A stretch of DNA of 64,000 nucleotides, from contig NZ_JAUASW010000001.1 of the NCBI RefSeq assembly GCF_030345705.1, forward strand, positions 62,001-126,000, given 5' to 3'. The DNA is from Pelomonas sp. SE-A7 (GTDB lineage: Bacteria; Pseudomonadota; Gammaproteobacteria; Burkholderiales; Burkholderiaceae_C). Made by a program: the position numbers and the translations under genes. Each line of letters opens with the position of its first letter. The first letter of the stretch is position 1. Shown here in pieces: positions 24,836 to 31,938 of this stretch. Below the pieces are notes generated by a model. That model worked only from the letters and a program-made list of their open reading frames with translations. It made no database searches and was not told where the DNA came from.

Positions 24836-24859
24836 TTCGCCTGACAAAAGGCCGGCGAA
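24836..24859 (+). promoter_or_regulatory. Inverted repeat in the flhDC leader, copy 1
   Basis: TTCGCC and GGCGAA arms six bases long flank an inner GCCT/AGGC hairpin. The same sequence is present unchanged at 26983-27006. It could be an upstream terminator or a regulator-binding site. Confidence 0.35.
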
Positions 24860-24891
24860 GGCGGTGACAGCAAGGCTGGAACTGGGCTGAT

Positions 24892-24919
24892 TTGAAGGGG
24901 CAGTTCGGCTCTTCACAAT
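24892..24919 (+). promoter_or_regulatory. Possible sigma-70 promoter of flhDC copy 1
   Basis: TTGAAG, 16 bases, CACAAT: 4/6 in each half with acceptable spacing, 37 bases before the flhD start. The identical sequence precedes copy 2 at 27039-27066. Weak by sequence alone, but conserved in both copies. Confidence 0.4.
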
Positions 24920-24955
24920 GAGCTCCAAGACATCAAGCCAGCAGGAGCCGCCGCC

Positions 24956-25279
24956 ATGAACACCGAACAAGTCCTCGCCGAGATCCGCGAAGCGAATCTG
25001 AACTACCTGATGCTGGCACAGACGCTGATCCGCTCGGATCGCGAGCAGGCGCTGTACCGGCTGGGCATCTCGGAAGAGACGGCGACCCTGATCAGCACGC
25101 TGTCACCGGCGCAGATCATGAAGATCGCCAGCGGCAACACCTTGCTGTGCCGCTTCCGCATGGACGACGACCTGGTGTGGGGCCTGCTCACGAGCCACGG
25201 CAAGACGGCGGCGAACGATCAGGTCTCGCGTCTGCACGCTTCGATCCTGATGGCCGGCCGTCATCAAGAAGCCGCCTGA
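24956..25279 (+). CDS. flhD: Flagellar transcriptional activator FlhD, copy 1
   Basis: 107 residues. Family signature: EIREANLNYLMLAQTLIRSDRE, YRLGISEETATLISTLSPAQIMKIA (in parts) and LLCRFRMDDDLVW. FlhD pairs with FlhC as a D4C2 complex that activates early flagellar promoters, probably those of fliF/fliE, flgA/flgB, flhB and fliA here. A good ribosome site (CAGGAG) lies 11 bases upstream. The protein is identical to copy 2 at 27103-27426, while the DNA differs at about 15 silent positions. Confidence 0.97.
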   Translation: MNTEQVLAEIREANLNYLMLAQTLIRSDREQALYRLGISEETATLISTLSPAQIMKIASGNTLLCRFRMDDDLVWGLLTSHGKTAANDQVSRLHASILMAGRHQEAA

Positions 25280-25294
25280 TCAGGAGAATCAGAC

Positions 25295-25831
25295 ATGCGC
25301 CAGAAGAGCATCCTGACCGAAGCCCGCCAGATCGAACGTGCGGTGACGCTGATCAACTTGGGGGCGCGGCTGCAAGTGCTGGAGTCGGAGACGGACCTGA
25401 GCTACGAGCGGCTGCTGCGCCTGTACAAGGAAGTCTCGGGCAAGAGCCCGAGCAAGGGCCAGTTGCCGTTCTCGACGGACTGGTTCATGACCTGGCAGCC
25501 GAACATCCACGCCAGCCTGTTCCTGAACATCCACGAGTACCTGAACAAGGTGGCGGAGCTGGACGAGATCGACACGGTGATCAAGGCCTACCAGCTGTAC
25601 CAGGAGCAGGTGAAGGCGCAGTCGCTGGAAGAGCTGCTGTCGGTGACGCGGGCGTGGCGGCTGGTGAAGTTCGTGGACAACGGCATGCTGACCATGACCA
25701 AGTGCAGCAAGTGCTCGGGGCATTTCGTGACTCATCCGCACGAGGTGGCGAGGCACTATGTGTGCGGGCTGTGCAATCCGCCGGCGCGGGCGGGCAAGGG
25801 CCGCTCCAGTGGCGCCATACAGATGCATTGA
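25295..25831 (+). CDS. flhC: Flagellar transcriptional activator FlhC, copy 1
   Basis: 178 residues. The C-terminal zinc site is intact with four cysteines (KCSKCSGHF ... YVCGLCNPP), and the DNA-binding region has the usual NLGARLQVLESETDLSYERLLRLYKEVSGKSP pattern (described in parts). It starts 15 bases after flhD with an AGGAGA ribosome site. It differs from copy 2 by a single residue, Ser-172 here against Thr-172. Confidence 0.97.
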   Translation: MRQKSILTEARQIERAVTLINLGARLQVLESETDLSYERLLRLYKEVSGKSPSKGQLPFSTDWFMTWQPNIHASLFLNIHEYLNKVAELDEIDTVIKAYQLYQEQVKAQSLEELLSVTRAWRLVKFVDNGMLTMTKCSKCSGHFVTHPHEVARHYVCGLCNPPARAGKGRSSGAIQMH

Positions 25832-25839
25832 GCGAAATG

Positions 25840-25905
25840 AAGCCCCCACGCTCGACAAGCTCGCTGCCCCCCGAGGGGGCGCATCAGTCCCTTCGGGCGG
25901 CCGGG
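25840..25905 (+). repeat. Dispersed G/C-rich intergenic repeat, copy 2 (after flhC copy 1)
   Basis: GCCCCCACGCTC, short variable part, CTGCCCCCCGAGGGGGCGC, ATCAG, CC.TTCGGGCGGCC. Matches the reverse complement of 4074-4132. It sits just after the flhC stop and just before the family 2 glycosyltransferase, and may end the flhDC transcript through its hairpin. Confidence 0.7.
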
Positions 25906-25913
25906 CGGTACTG

Positions 25914-26960
25914 ATGTACAGCACCTGCCTGGTCGTCATCGCCCGTAACGAAGCCGCTCGTATCGAGCGGCTTTTGCGTAGCGTGGCGCCGTTCGTCGAC
26001 CGCATGCTGGTGCTGGACACGGGATCGACCGATGCCACGGCGGCCCTGGCGGCCGCTTGCGGCGCGCGGGTCGAGCACTTCACCTGGATCGACGATTTCT
26101 CGGTGGCCCGCAACCGGGCCCTGGATCTGGCTGGCGCCGACTGGCACCTCGTGCTGGACGCCGACGAATGGCTGATCTCGGGCGGCGAGGCGCTGAGTGC
26201 CTTGCGCAAGCTGAAGCCGGATTTCGTCGCCAGCGTCGAGCTGAGGGACCAGTTCTTCGATGGCGAGCTGCGCCAGGGTCAGGGTCGGCTCAGCCGGGTC
26301 TTGCCGGGCTCGGTGCGCTATGCCGGCAGCATCCACGAGCAGCCGCAGCACCAGCTGCCGGTCCGGGCGCTGGACATCGTGGTCGGCCATGACGGCTATC
26401 TGCCTGATCGACTGGAGGCCAAGCGAGGGCGCAACCGCCAACTGCTCGAGAAGGCCCTGGCCGCCGCACCGGACGATGCCTATCTGCATTACCAGCTGGG
26501 CAAGGATGCCGATGTCTATGAAGACTTCGCCGAAGCGGCCGCGGCGTTCGCCCGGGCCGCAGCCCTGCCTGGCGCCGAGGACCAGTCCTGGTGGCCGGAG
26601 CTGATGACACGCTGGCTGTTCGCGCTCAAGAAGCTCAAGCGTCATGAACGGGCCATGCCGCTGGCCGAATCGCAGCTGGCTCGTTGCGCGGATTCGCCGG
26701 ACTTCTTCTTCGTGCTGGGCGATCTGCTGCTGGACCTGGCGGCCGACGAGCCCGCACGGGCCGAGGACCTGCTGCCCATGATCGAGCAGGCCTGGACCCG
26801 TTGCCTGGAGCTGGGCGAACGCCCTGAACAGCCAGGCGCCGTGGCCGGCCGCGGCAGCTTCCTGGCGGCCCACAACCTGGCCCTCGTGATGGAGGGAACG
26901 GGCCGTGCAGAGTTGGCAGCCGAGCTGCGGCTCGCCTATCCTGCCCCCGGCCATCCGTGA
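25914..26960 (+). CDS. Family 2 glycosyltransferase with TPR-like C-terminal part
   Basis: 348 residues from ATG 25914. Residues 1-110 form a GT-A fold: VVIARNEAARIERLLRSV, VLDTGSTDAT, FSVARNRALDLA and the metal-binding DADEW. The remaining 200 residues are helical and repeat-like (YLHYQLGKDADVYEDFAEAAAAF; MLP-type segments), similar to SunS/tetratricopeptide glycosyltransferases that act on proteins. It lies between the two flhDC copies and is preceded by the intergenic repeat. A role in flagellin glycosylation is inference from position; no acceptor can be read from sequence. Confidence 0.85.
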   Translation: MYSTCLVVIARNEAARIERLLRSVAPFVDRMLVLDTGSTDATAALAAACGARVEHFTWIDDFSVARNRALDLAGADWHLVLDADEWLISGGEALSALRKLKPDFVASVELRDQFFDGELRQGQGRLSRVLPGSVRYAGSIHEQPQHQLPVRALDIVVGHDGYLPDRLEAKRGRNRQLLEKALAAAPDDAYLHYQLGKDADVYEDFAEAAAAFARAAALPGAEDQSWWPELMTRWLFALKKLKRHERAMPLAESQLARCADSPDFFFVLGDLLLDLAADEPARAEDLLPMIEQAWTRCLELGERPEQPGAVAGRGSFLAAHNLALVMEGTGRAELAAELRLAYPAPGHP

Positions 26961-26982
26961 CATCTGGACGGTGCTGTAGGAA

Positions 26983-27006
26983 TTCGCCTGACAAAAGGCC
27001 GGCGAA
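26983..27006 (+). promoter_or_regulatory. Inverted repeat in the flhDC leader, copy 2
   Basis: Identical to the TTCGCC/GGCGAA inverted repeat at 24836-24859. Confidence 0.35.
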
Positions 27007-27038
27007 GGCGGTGACAGCAAGGCTGGAACTGGGCTGAT

Positions 27039-27066
27039 TTGAAGGGGCAGTTCGGCTCTTCACAAT
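27039..27066 (+). promoter_or_regulatory. Possible sigma-70 promoter of flhDC copy 2
   Basis: Identical to the candidate at 24892-24919 (TTGAAG, 16 bases, CACAAT), 37 bases before flhD copy 2. Confidence 0.4.
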
Positions 27067-27102
27067 GAGCTCCAAGACATCAAGCCGGCAGGAGCCGCCG
27101 CC

Positions 27103-27426
27103 ATGAACACTGAACAAGTCCTTGCCGAGATCCGCGAAGCGAATCTGAACTACCTGATGCTGGCGCAGACGCTGATCCGCTCGGATCGCGAGCAGGCGCT
27201 GTACCGGCTGGGCATCTCGGAAGAGACGGCGACCCTGATCAGCACGCTGTCGCCGGCGCAGATCATGAAGATCGCCAGCGGCAACACCTTGCTGTGCCGC
27301 TTCCGCATGGACGACGACCTGGTGTGGGGCCTGCTCACGAGCCACGGCAAGACGGCGGCGAACGACCAAGTGTCTCGCTTGCACGCCAGCATCCTGATGG
27401 CTGGCCGTCATCAAGAAGCCGCCTGA
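27103..27426 (+). CDS. flhD: Flagellar transcriptional activator FlhD, copy 2
   Basis: 107 residues, protein sequence identical to copy 1 (24956-25279). The gene carries about 15 silent base differences, eleven of them in a 45-base stretch near the 3' end. The ribosome site and leader are conserved, so it should be expressed. Whether both copies are needed or respond to different signals cannot be read from the sequence. Confidence 0.97.
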   Translation: MNTEQVLAEIREANLNYLMLAQTLIRSDREQALYRLGISEETATLISTLSPAQIMKIASGNTLLCRFRMDDDLVWGLLTSHGKTAANDQVSRLHASILMAGRHQEAA

Positions 27427-27441
27427 TCAGGAGAATCAGAC

Positions 27442-27978
27442 ATGCGCCAGAAGAGCATCCTGACCGAAGCCCGCCAGATCGAACGTGCGGTGACGCTGAT
27501 CAACCTGGGGGCGCGGCTGCAAGTGCTGGAGTCGGAGACGGACCTGAGCTACGAGCGGCTGCTGCGGCTGTACAAGGAAGTCTCGGGCAAGAGCCCGAGC
27601 AAGGGCCAGCTGCCGTTCTCGACGGACTGGTTCATGACCTGGCAGCCGAACATCCACGCCAGCCTGTTCCTGAACATCCACGAGTACCTGAACAAGGTGG
27701 CGGAGCTGGACGAGATCGACACGGTGATCAAGGCCTACCAGCTGTACCAGGAGCAGGTGAAGGCGCAGTCGCTGGAAGAGCTGCTGTCGGTGACGCGGGC
27801 GTGGCGGCTGGTGAAGTTCGTGGACAACGGCATGCTGACCATGACCAAGTGCAGCAAGTGCAGCGGACACTTCGTGACGCATCCGCACGAGGTGGCGAGG
27901 CACTATGTGTGCGGACTGTGCAACCCGCCGGCGCGGGCGGGCAAGGGCCGCTCCACTGGCGCCATCCAGATGCATTGA
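27442..27978 (+). CDS. flhC: Flagellar transcriptional activator FlhC, copy 2
   Basis: 178 residues with the same four zinc-site cysteines as copy 1 and one conservative change (Ser to Thr at residue 172, outside the zinc site). About 13 base differences from copy 1, all but one silent. It is followed after three bases by the methyltransferase gene, whereas copy 1 is followed by the intergenic repeat, so the two copies have different downstream partners. Confidence 0.97.
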   Translation: MRQKSILTEARQIERAVTLINLGARLQVLESETDLSYERLLRLYKEVSGKSPSKGQLPFSTDWFMTWQPNIHASLFLNIHEYLNKVAELDEIDTVIKAYQLYQEQVKAQSLEELLSVTRAWRLVKFVDNGMLTMTKCSKCSGHFVTHPHEVARHYVCGLCNPPARAGKGRSTGAIQMH

Positions 27979-27981
27979 CGC

Positions 27982-28707
27982 TTGAGCTCCACCCTGATCT
28001 GGCCGCTGGCCGCCCTCGCAAGCTGGGCGGCCTGCTGGTTTTTGTACTTCGTGCTTCAGCCGCTGGCCGGCCCGTTCATCGCGCTGGCCGCCGCTAGTGG
28101 CCTGGGCCTGCTGCTGGCCTGGCCTCATGCCAGGCGCTGGCGCCGGCTGATCATTGCGGCCGGCTTTCCGCTGTCATTGCTGGCCGCTGCAGGGCAGGGC
28201 GCCTTGCCGGCCTGGGCCTGGTTGCTGCCGCTGGGCCTCTTGCTGCTGGCCTATCCGCAGGGCAGCTGGCGCGATGCGCCGTTGTTCCCTACGCCGGTCG
28301 GCGCGCTTGAAGAGCTGCCGGCCGTCGTGCCCCTGCAGCCGGACGAGCGGGTGCTGGATGCGGGCTGCGGCCTGGGCGCCGGGCTGATCGAGCTGCATCG
28401 GGTCTATCCGGAGGCCAGGCTGGATGGCATCGAATGGAGTCGTCTGCTTGCGCTGCTGGTGCGTCTGCGCTGCCACTGGGCCGAGGTCCGCCAGGGCGAT
28501 ATGTGGGCGGCCGACTGGTCGGTCTACCGCGTGGTCTATCTGTTCCAGCGGCCCGAGAGCATGGAGCGCGCCTGGACCAAGGCGGCCACGGAGTTGAAGC
28601 CTGGGGCCTGGCTGGTCAGCCTGGACTTCGAGGTGGCGGGGCGCCGGCCGCATCGATCGCTGGAACTGCTGGATGGCCGCCGACTGTGGGTCTATCGCAT
28701 CGGCTGA
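27982..28707 (+). CDS. Membrane-anchored class I SAM-dependent methyltransferase
   Basis: 241 residues from TTG 27982, three bases after the flhC stop; no ATG is available and an in-frame stop lies directly upstream, so translational coupling to flhC is likely. Residues 1-95 hold three or four hydrophobic helices (LAALASWAACWFLYFVLQPL, GLGLLLAWP, AWAWLLPLGLLLLAYP). Residues 118-235 form a methyltransferase domain with motif I VLDAGCGLGAG, an acidic GIEWS and the VVYLFQRPESM stretch. Substrate unknown. The position between flhDC and motA suggests a motility link, perhaps envelope or flagellin methylation. Confidence 0.75.
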   Translation: MSSTLIWPLAALASWAACWFLYFVLQPLAGPFIALAAASGLGLLLAWPHARRWRRLIIAAGFPLSLLAAAGQGALPAWAWLLPLGLLLLAYPQGSWRDAPLFPTPVGALEELPAVVPLQPDERVLDAGCGLGAGLIELHRVYPEARLDGIEWSRLLALLVRLRCHWAEVRQGDMWAADWSVYRVVYLFQRPESMERAWTKAATELKPGAWLVSLDFEVAGRRPHRSLELLDGRRLWVYRIG

Positions 28708-28778
28708 ACATCGGCTGGGTCAGGCAGCGGCCAAAGTCCTGCCATGATGCAGGGGTGGCTGCTCCGAGGCCCCCGTGC

Positions 28779-28805
28779 TCAAGTCATCCAGCTTTGCGCC
28801 GAAAT
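28779..28805 (+). promoter_or_regulatory. Sigma-28 (FliA) promoter for motAB
   Basis: TCAAGTCA, 11 bases, GCCGAAAT: 5/8 and 6/8 with exact spacing, 70 bases before motA. It closely resembles the fliS site. Confidence 0.68.
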
Positions 28806-28875
28806 GATCGCTAAGCCGGCACCGCCTCGGAAGGTGGCTGCCTGTCGTCCGCTGCTTTCCAGGTAGAAAACGCCC

Positions 28876-29733
28876 ATGTTTGTCATCATCGGTTGGCTGC
28901 TTGCCATGGCCTGCATCTTCGGGGTGTTCATCGCCCACGGAGGCAATATCGGCGTGGTGCTGCATGCGCTGCCGTTCGAGATGACCACCATCTTCGGCGC
29001 CGCCATCGGCGCGATGCTGGCCACCAACCCGCCCAAGGTCATGAAGGCCACGATGAAGGGCCTGGGCGAATGCTTCAAGGGCAGCAAGTACACCAAGGCC
29101 CGCTACATGGAGCTGCTGGCCCTGCTCTACGACATCCTGCAGAAGGCCCGCAAGGAAGGCCTGATGTCCATCGAAAAGGACGTCGAGGATCCGCACAGCT
29201 CGCCGCTGTTCCAGAAATACCCGGTCGTCGGCAACGACCACCATGTCGCCGAGTTCATCACCGACTACCTGCGCATGATGGTCTCGGGCAATCTGAACGC
29301 GCACGAGATTGAGTCGCTGATGGACAGCGAGATCGACACCCATCACCACGAGGCCCATGCGGCCGTGCAGGCGATCCAGCGCCTGGCCGGTGGCCTGCCG
29401 GCCTTCGGCATCGTGGCCGCCGTGCTGGGGGTGGTGAACACCATGGGCTCGGTCGGCCAGCCGCCGGCCGTGCTGGGCGGCATGATCGGCTCGGCCCTGG
29501 TCGGTACCTTCCTGGGCATTCTGCTGGCCTATGCCTTCGCCGAGCCGCTGGCCGGCCTGCTCGAGGCCAAGGTGGACGAGAACGGCAAGGAGCTGCAGTG
29601 CATCAAGACCACGCTGCTGGCCTCGATGCAGGGCTATGCGCCGCAGGTGGCCATCGAATTCGGCCGCAAGGTGCTGTACTCCACCGAGAGGCCCACCTTC
29701 GCGGAGCTCGAAGGCCACGTGAAGAAGAAGTGA
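28876..29733 (+). CDS. motA: Flagellar motor stator protein MotA
   Basis: 285 residues, typical of the H+-driven enteric type. Four membrane segments: two N-terminal (FVIIGWLLAMACIFGVFIAHGG; MTTIFGAAIGAMLA) and two C-terminal (LPAFGIVAAVLGVVNTMG; GTFLGILLAYAFAEPLAGLL). The cytoplasmic loop carries the torque-generating basic and acidic residues (KARKEGLMSIEKDVEDP), which contact FliG. Prolines at the channel mouth are conserved. Transcribed with motB from the sigma-28 site upstream. Confidence 0.97.
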   Translation: MFVIIGWLLAMACIFGVFIAHGGNIGVVLHALPFEMTTIFGAAIGAMLATNPPKVMKATMKGLGECFKGSKYTKARYMELLALLYDILQKARKEGLMSIEKDVEDPHSSPLFQKYPVVGNDHHVAEFITDYLRMMVSGNLNAHEIESLMDSEIDTHHHEAHAAVQAIQRLAGGLPAFGIVAAVLGVVNTMGSVGQPPAVLGGMIGSALVGTFLGILLAYAFAEPLAGLLEAKVDENGKELQCIKTTLLASMQGYAPQVAIEFGRKVLYSTERPTFAELEGHVKKK

Positions 29734-29743
29734 GAGGCTAGCC

Positions 29744-30697
29744 ATGGCTGGTGACGCCAAGAAGCTCCAACCCATCATCATCAAGCGCGTCAAGAAGGGC
29801 GGCCATGCCGCCCATGGTGGCGCCTGGAAGATTGCCTACGCCGACTTCGTGACGGCCATGATGGCCTTCTTCCTGCTGATGTGGCTGCTCGGCTCCACGA
29901 CCGAGGGCGACAAGAAGGGCATTGCCGACTACTTCCAGTCGCCGCTCAAGGTCGCCCTGGCAGGCGGCTCCGGTTCGGGCGATGCCTCGCATGTGATCAA
30001 GGGTGGTGGCAAGGACCTGACCCGCCAGTCCGGCCAGGTCAAGGAAGGCGAGGTCGAGAGCAAGCGCTCGACCATCAACCTGCGCGCGCTCAAGGAAGAG
30101 CAGCGCCGCGCCGAGCGCACGCGCCTGCAGGAGCTCAAGGCCAAGGTCGAGGATGTTCTAAAGGAAAACCCTAGGCTGGCCAACCTGGGTGGCCAGATCC
30201 GTCTGGACATGACCAAGGACGGTCTGCGCATCCAGATCGTGGACGAGAACAACCGGCCCATGTTCGACAGCGGCAGCGCTGTGCTCAAGCCTTATATGCG
30301 CGACCTGCTGCGCGAACTCGGCAATGTGCTGACCGAGGTGCCGAACCGGCTGACCATCGAGGGCCATACCGATGCCACGCCTTTCCCGGGGGGGGACAAG
30401 GGCTACAGCAACTGGGAGTTGTCGGCCGATCGCGCCAATGCCTCGCGGCGCGAGATGGTGGCCGGCGGCCTGGCCGAGGAGCGCATGCTGCGCGTCCAGG
30501 GCCTGGCCTCGAGCAAGCTGCTGGACACGCAGGATCCACGCAGCCCGGCCAATCGGCGCATCAGTATCATCGTGATGAACCGCGATGCAGAAGACGCGGT
30601 TTTGAAAAATCTTCCCGATATCGATGACGAAAGTGCCCCGGGGCCCGGACAAGCGAGTGAAAATGTTTCAACAAGTTCGGCGCCCAAGCCCCGATAA
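29744..30697 (+). CDS. motB: Flagellar motor stator protein MotB
   Basis: 317 residues. A single membrane helix near residues 28-50 contains the proton-carrying Asp (WKIAYADFVTAMMAFFLLMW). The C-terminal OmpA-like domain binds peptidoglycan (LTIEGHTDATPF, YSNWELSADRANASRREM, VQGLASSKLL, NRRISIIVM). Starts ten bases after motA. Its last codons and stop overlap the proposed cheY promoter. Confidence 0.97.
   Translation: MAGDAKKLQPIIIKRVKKGGHAAHGGAWKIAYADFVTAMMAFFLLMWLLGSTTEGDKKGIADYFQSPLKVALAGGSGSGDASHVIKGGGKDLTRQSGQVKEGEVESKRSTINLRALKEEQRRAERTRLQELKAKVEDVLKENPRLANLGGQIRLDMTKDGLRIQIVDENNRPMFDSGSAVLKPYMRDLLRELGNVLTEVPNRLTIEGHTDATPFPGGDKGYSNWELSADRANASRREMVAGGLAEERMLRVQGLASSKLLDTQDPRSPANRRISIIVMNRDAEDAVLKNLPDIDDESAPGPGQASENVSTSSAPKPR
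30671..30697 (+). promoter_or_regulatory. Sigma-28 (FliA) promoter for cheYZ inside the end of motB
   Basis: ACAAGTTC, 11 bases, CCCGATAA: the -10 is 7/8 and contains the motB stop codon TAA as its last three bases. It lies 28 bases before the cheY start. It overlaps coding sequence, which limits confidence. Confidence 0.62.
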
Positions 30698-30724
30698 AGC
30701 CGTTAAGCCCTTGCGAGGAATGCC

Positions 30725-31117
30725 ATGAGCACTGAAATGAGATTCTTGGTCGTTGACGACTTCTCCACCATGCGCCGCATCGTGCGCGGCCTGCTCAAGG
30801 AGATCGGCTACAACAATTGCGAAGAAGCCGAAGATGGCGTCGAAGCCTTGAACATGCTCAAGCAGTCCAAGTTCGATTTCGTGGTCAGCGACATCAACAT
30901 GCCGAACATGACCGGCTTCGAGCTGCTCAAGGCGATCAAGGAAGACGCCAACCTCAAGCACCTGCCGGTGCTGATGGTGACCGCTGAAGCCCGCAAGGAA
31001 GACATCGTGCTGGCCGCCCAGAGCGGCGCCGCCGGCTACATCGTCAAGCCTTTCACCAAGGCGACGCTCGAGGAAAAGGTCCAGAAGATCATGCAGAAGC
31101 TGGCCGCCGCCGCTTGA
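30725..31117 (+). CDS. cheY: Chemotaxis response regulator CheY
   Basis: 130 residues, a single receiver domain. The acidic pair DD at 11-12, phosphorylated Asp-56 in VVSDINMPN, the Thr in MVTAEA and the Lys in GYIVKPF are all in place. Phospho-CheY binds FliM and FliN to change rotation direction. The ribosome site GAGGA precedes ATG. The kinase CheA and CheW are not in this window, so they must lie elsewhere. Confidence 0.97.
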   Translation: MSTEMRFLVVDDFSTMRRIVRGLLKEIGYNNCEEAEDGVEALNMLKQSKFDFVVSDINMPNMTGFELLKAIKEDANLKHLPVLMVTAEARKEDIVLAAQSGAAGYIVKPFTKATLEEKVQKIMQKLAAAA

Positions 31118-31136
31118 GAAAGAGGAGGCCCAGACC

Positions 31137-31775
31137 ATGCAACAAGCCGATCATTTCGACAACCTGGCCAAGGGCAACGAGGCCCTGATGGTCTCGCCGG
31201 AGGTGTTCCAGCAGCTCGGCACCATCACCCGGGTGCTGCACGACACCATGCAGCAGCTGGGCGTGATGCCCAAGCTGCAAACCGCCACCGACGGCCTGCC
31301 CGACGCCCGCAGCCGGCTCACCTACATCGCCAACAAGACCGCCGAAGCCGCCAACAAGGTGCTGAACTCGGTCGACCAGGCCAAGGTCGAGCATGCGCGC
31401 ATCTCGGCCGCCACCACCGAGATGGCCAAGGCCATCACGGCCGACCCGGTCAAGGCCGTTGCCAGCGGCGCGGTGTTCAACTTCGTCAAGCAGGTCGAGG
31501 ATTCCACCGCCCACATCGACCAGCACCTGACCGACATCATGCTGTCGCAGGACTTCCATGACCTGACCGGCCAGGTGGTCGCCAAGGTCGTGACCCTGGC
31601 CAACGACCTGGAAGACAGCCTGGTGAAGCTGCTGGTCCAGGTCGTGCCGCCGGACCAGCGCGAAAAGGTCGACCCCAACATCCTGCAGGGCCCGGTCGTG
31701 AACCCGGAAGGCCGCACCGATGTGGTGGCCAACCAGGGCGAGGTCGACGACCTGCTGGCCAGCCTGGGCTTCTGA
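31137..31775 (+). CDS. cheZ: Chemotaxis phosphatase CheZ
   Basis: 212 residues, mostly a long helical hairpin. The catalytic segment LSQDFHDLTGQVV, with the Gln that positions water for CheY-P hydrolysis, is conserved, and the C-terminus ends in the CheY-binding peptide (QGEVDDLLASLGF). Starts 19 bases after cheY behind an AGAGGAGG ribosome site. It ends the transcript at the hairpin at 31793. Confidence 0.95.
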   Translation: MQQADHFDNLAKGNEALMVSPEVFQQLGTITRVLHDTMQQLGVMPKLQTATDGLPDARSRLTYIANKTAEAANKVLNSVDQAKVEHARISAATTEMAKAITADPVKAVASGAVFNFVKQVEDSTAHIDQHLTDIMLSQDFHDLTGQVVAKVVTLANDLEDSLVKLLVQVVPPDQREKVDPNILQGPVVNPEGRTDVVANQGEVDDLLASLGF

Positions 31776-31792
31776 AGCTCCGGGATTCCATG

Positions 31793-31824
31793 AAGGGGCT
31801 GCTGCCGGGAGGCCGCAGCCCTTT
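31793..31824 (+). terminator. Rho-independent terminator after cheZ
   Basis: AAGGGGCTGC, 12-base loop, GCAGCCCTTT with a single mismatch in a ten-position stem, followed by GTC. It lies 17 bases after the cheZ stop. It separates the chemotaxis pair from flhB. Confidence 0.7.
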
Positions 31825-31938
31825 GTCATGAAGACAGGGCCGAAAGACAGGCCTGTTTGCCGGCCTTATCCGGCTTAAGTTTCCACCCCTCGCGTCCAAC
31901 AATGACGGGACGGCGCTCCACGGGCGCCCGACCCCGCC

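Larger units (their letters stand above)
24811..25831 (+). repeat. Direct repeat copy 1: flhDC with its leader
   Basis: Pairs base for base, with no gap, with 26958-27978 (offset 2147). By hand count about 29 differences fall in the coding part and three in the leader, roughly 97% identity overall. The repeat begins at the stop codon of the preceding gene in both places and ends exactly at the flhC stop. Confidence 0.93.
26958..27978 (+). repeat. Direct repeat copy 2: flhDC with its leader
   Basis: Second copy of 24811-25831. The leader from 26968 to 27102 matches copy 1 except for one base (position 27087, G instead of A). In the coding part nearly all changes are silent, clustered near the end of flhD and in the last quarter of flhC. 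Confidence 0.93.

Noticed and set aside
22789..24873. Long minus-strand open frame over the TPR and fusion genes
   Set aside because: The plus-strand genes have ribosome sites, domains and a sigma-28 promoter; the minus frame has none.
31910..31937. TTAAGTTT upstream of flhB as a sigma-28 promoter
   Set aside because: The -35 is good, but the bases at the right spacing (GTCCAACA) match the -10 at only 4/8.
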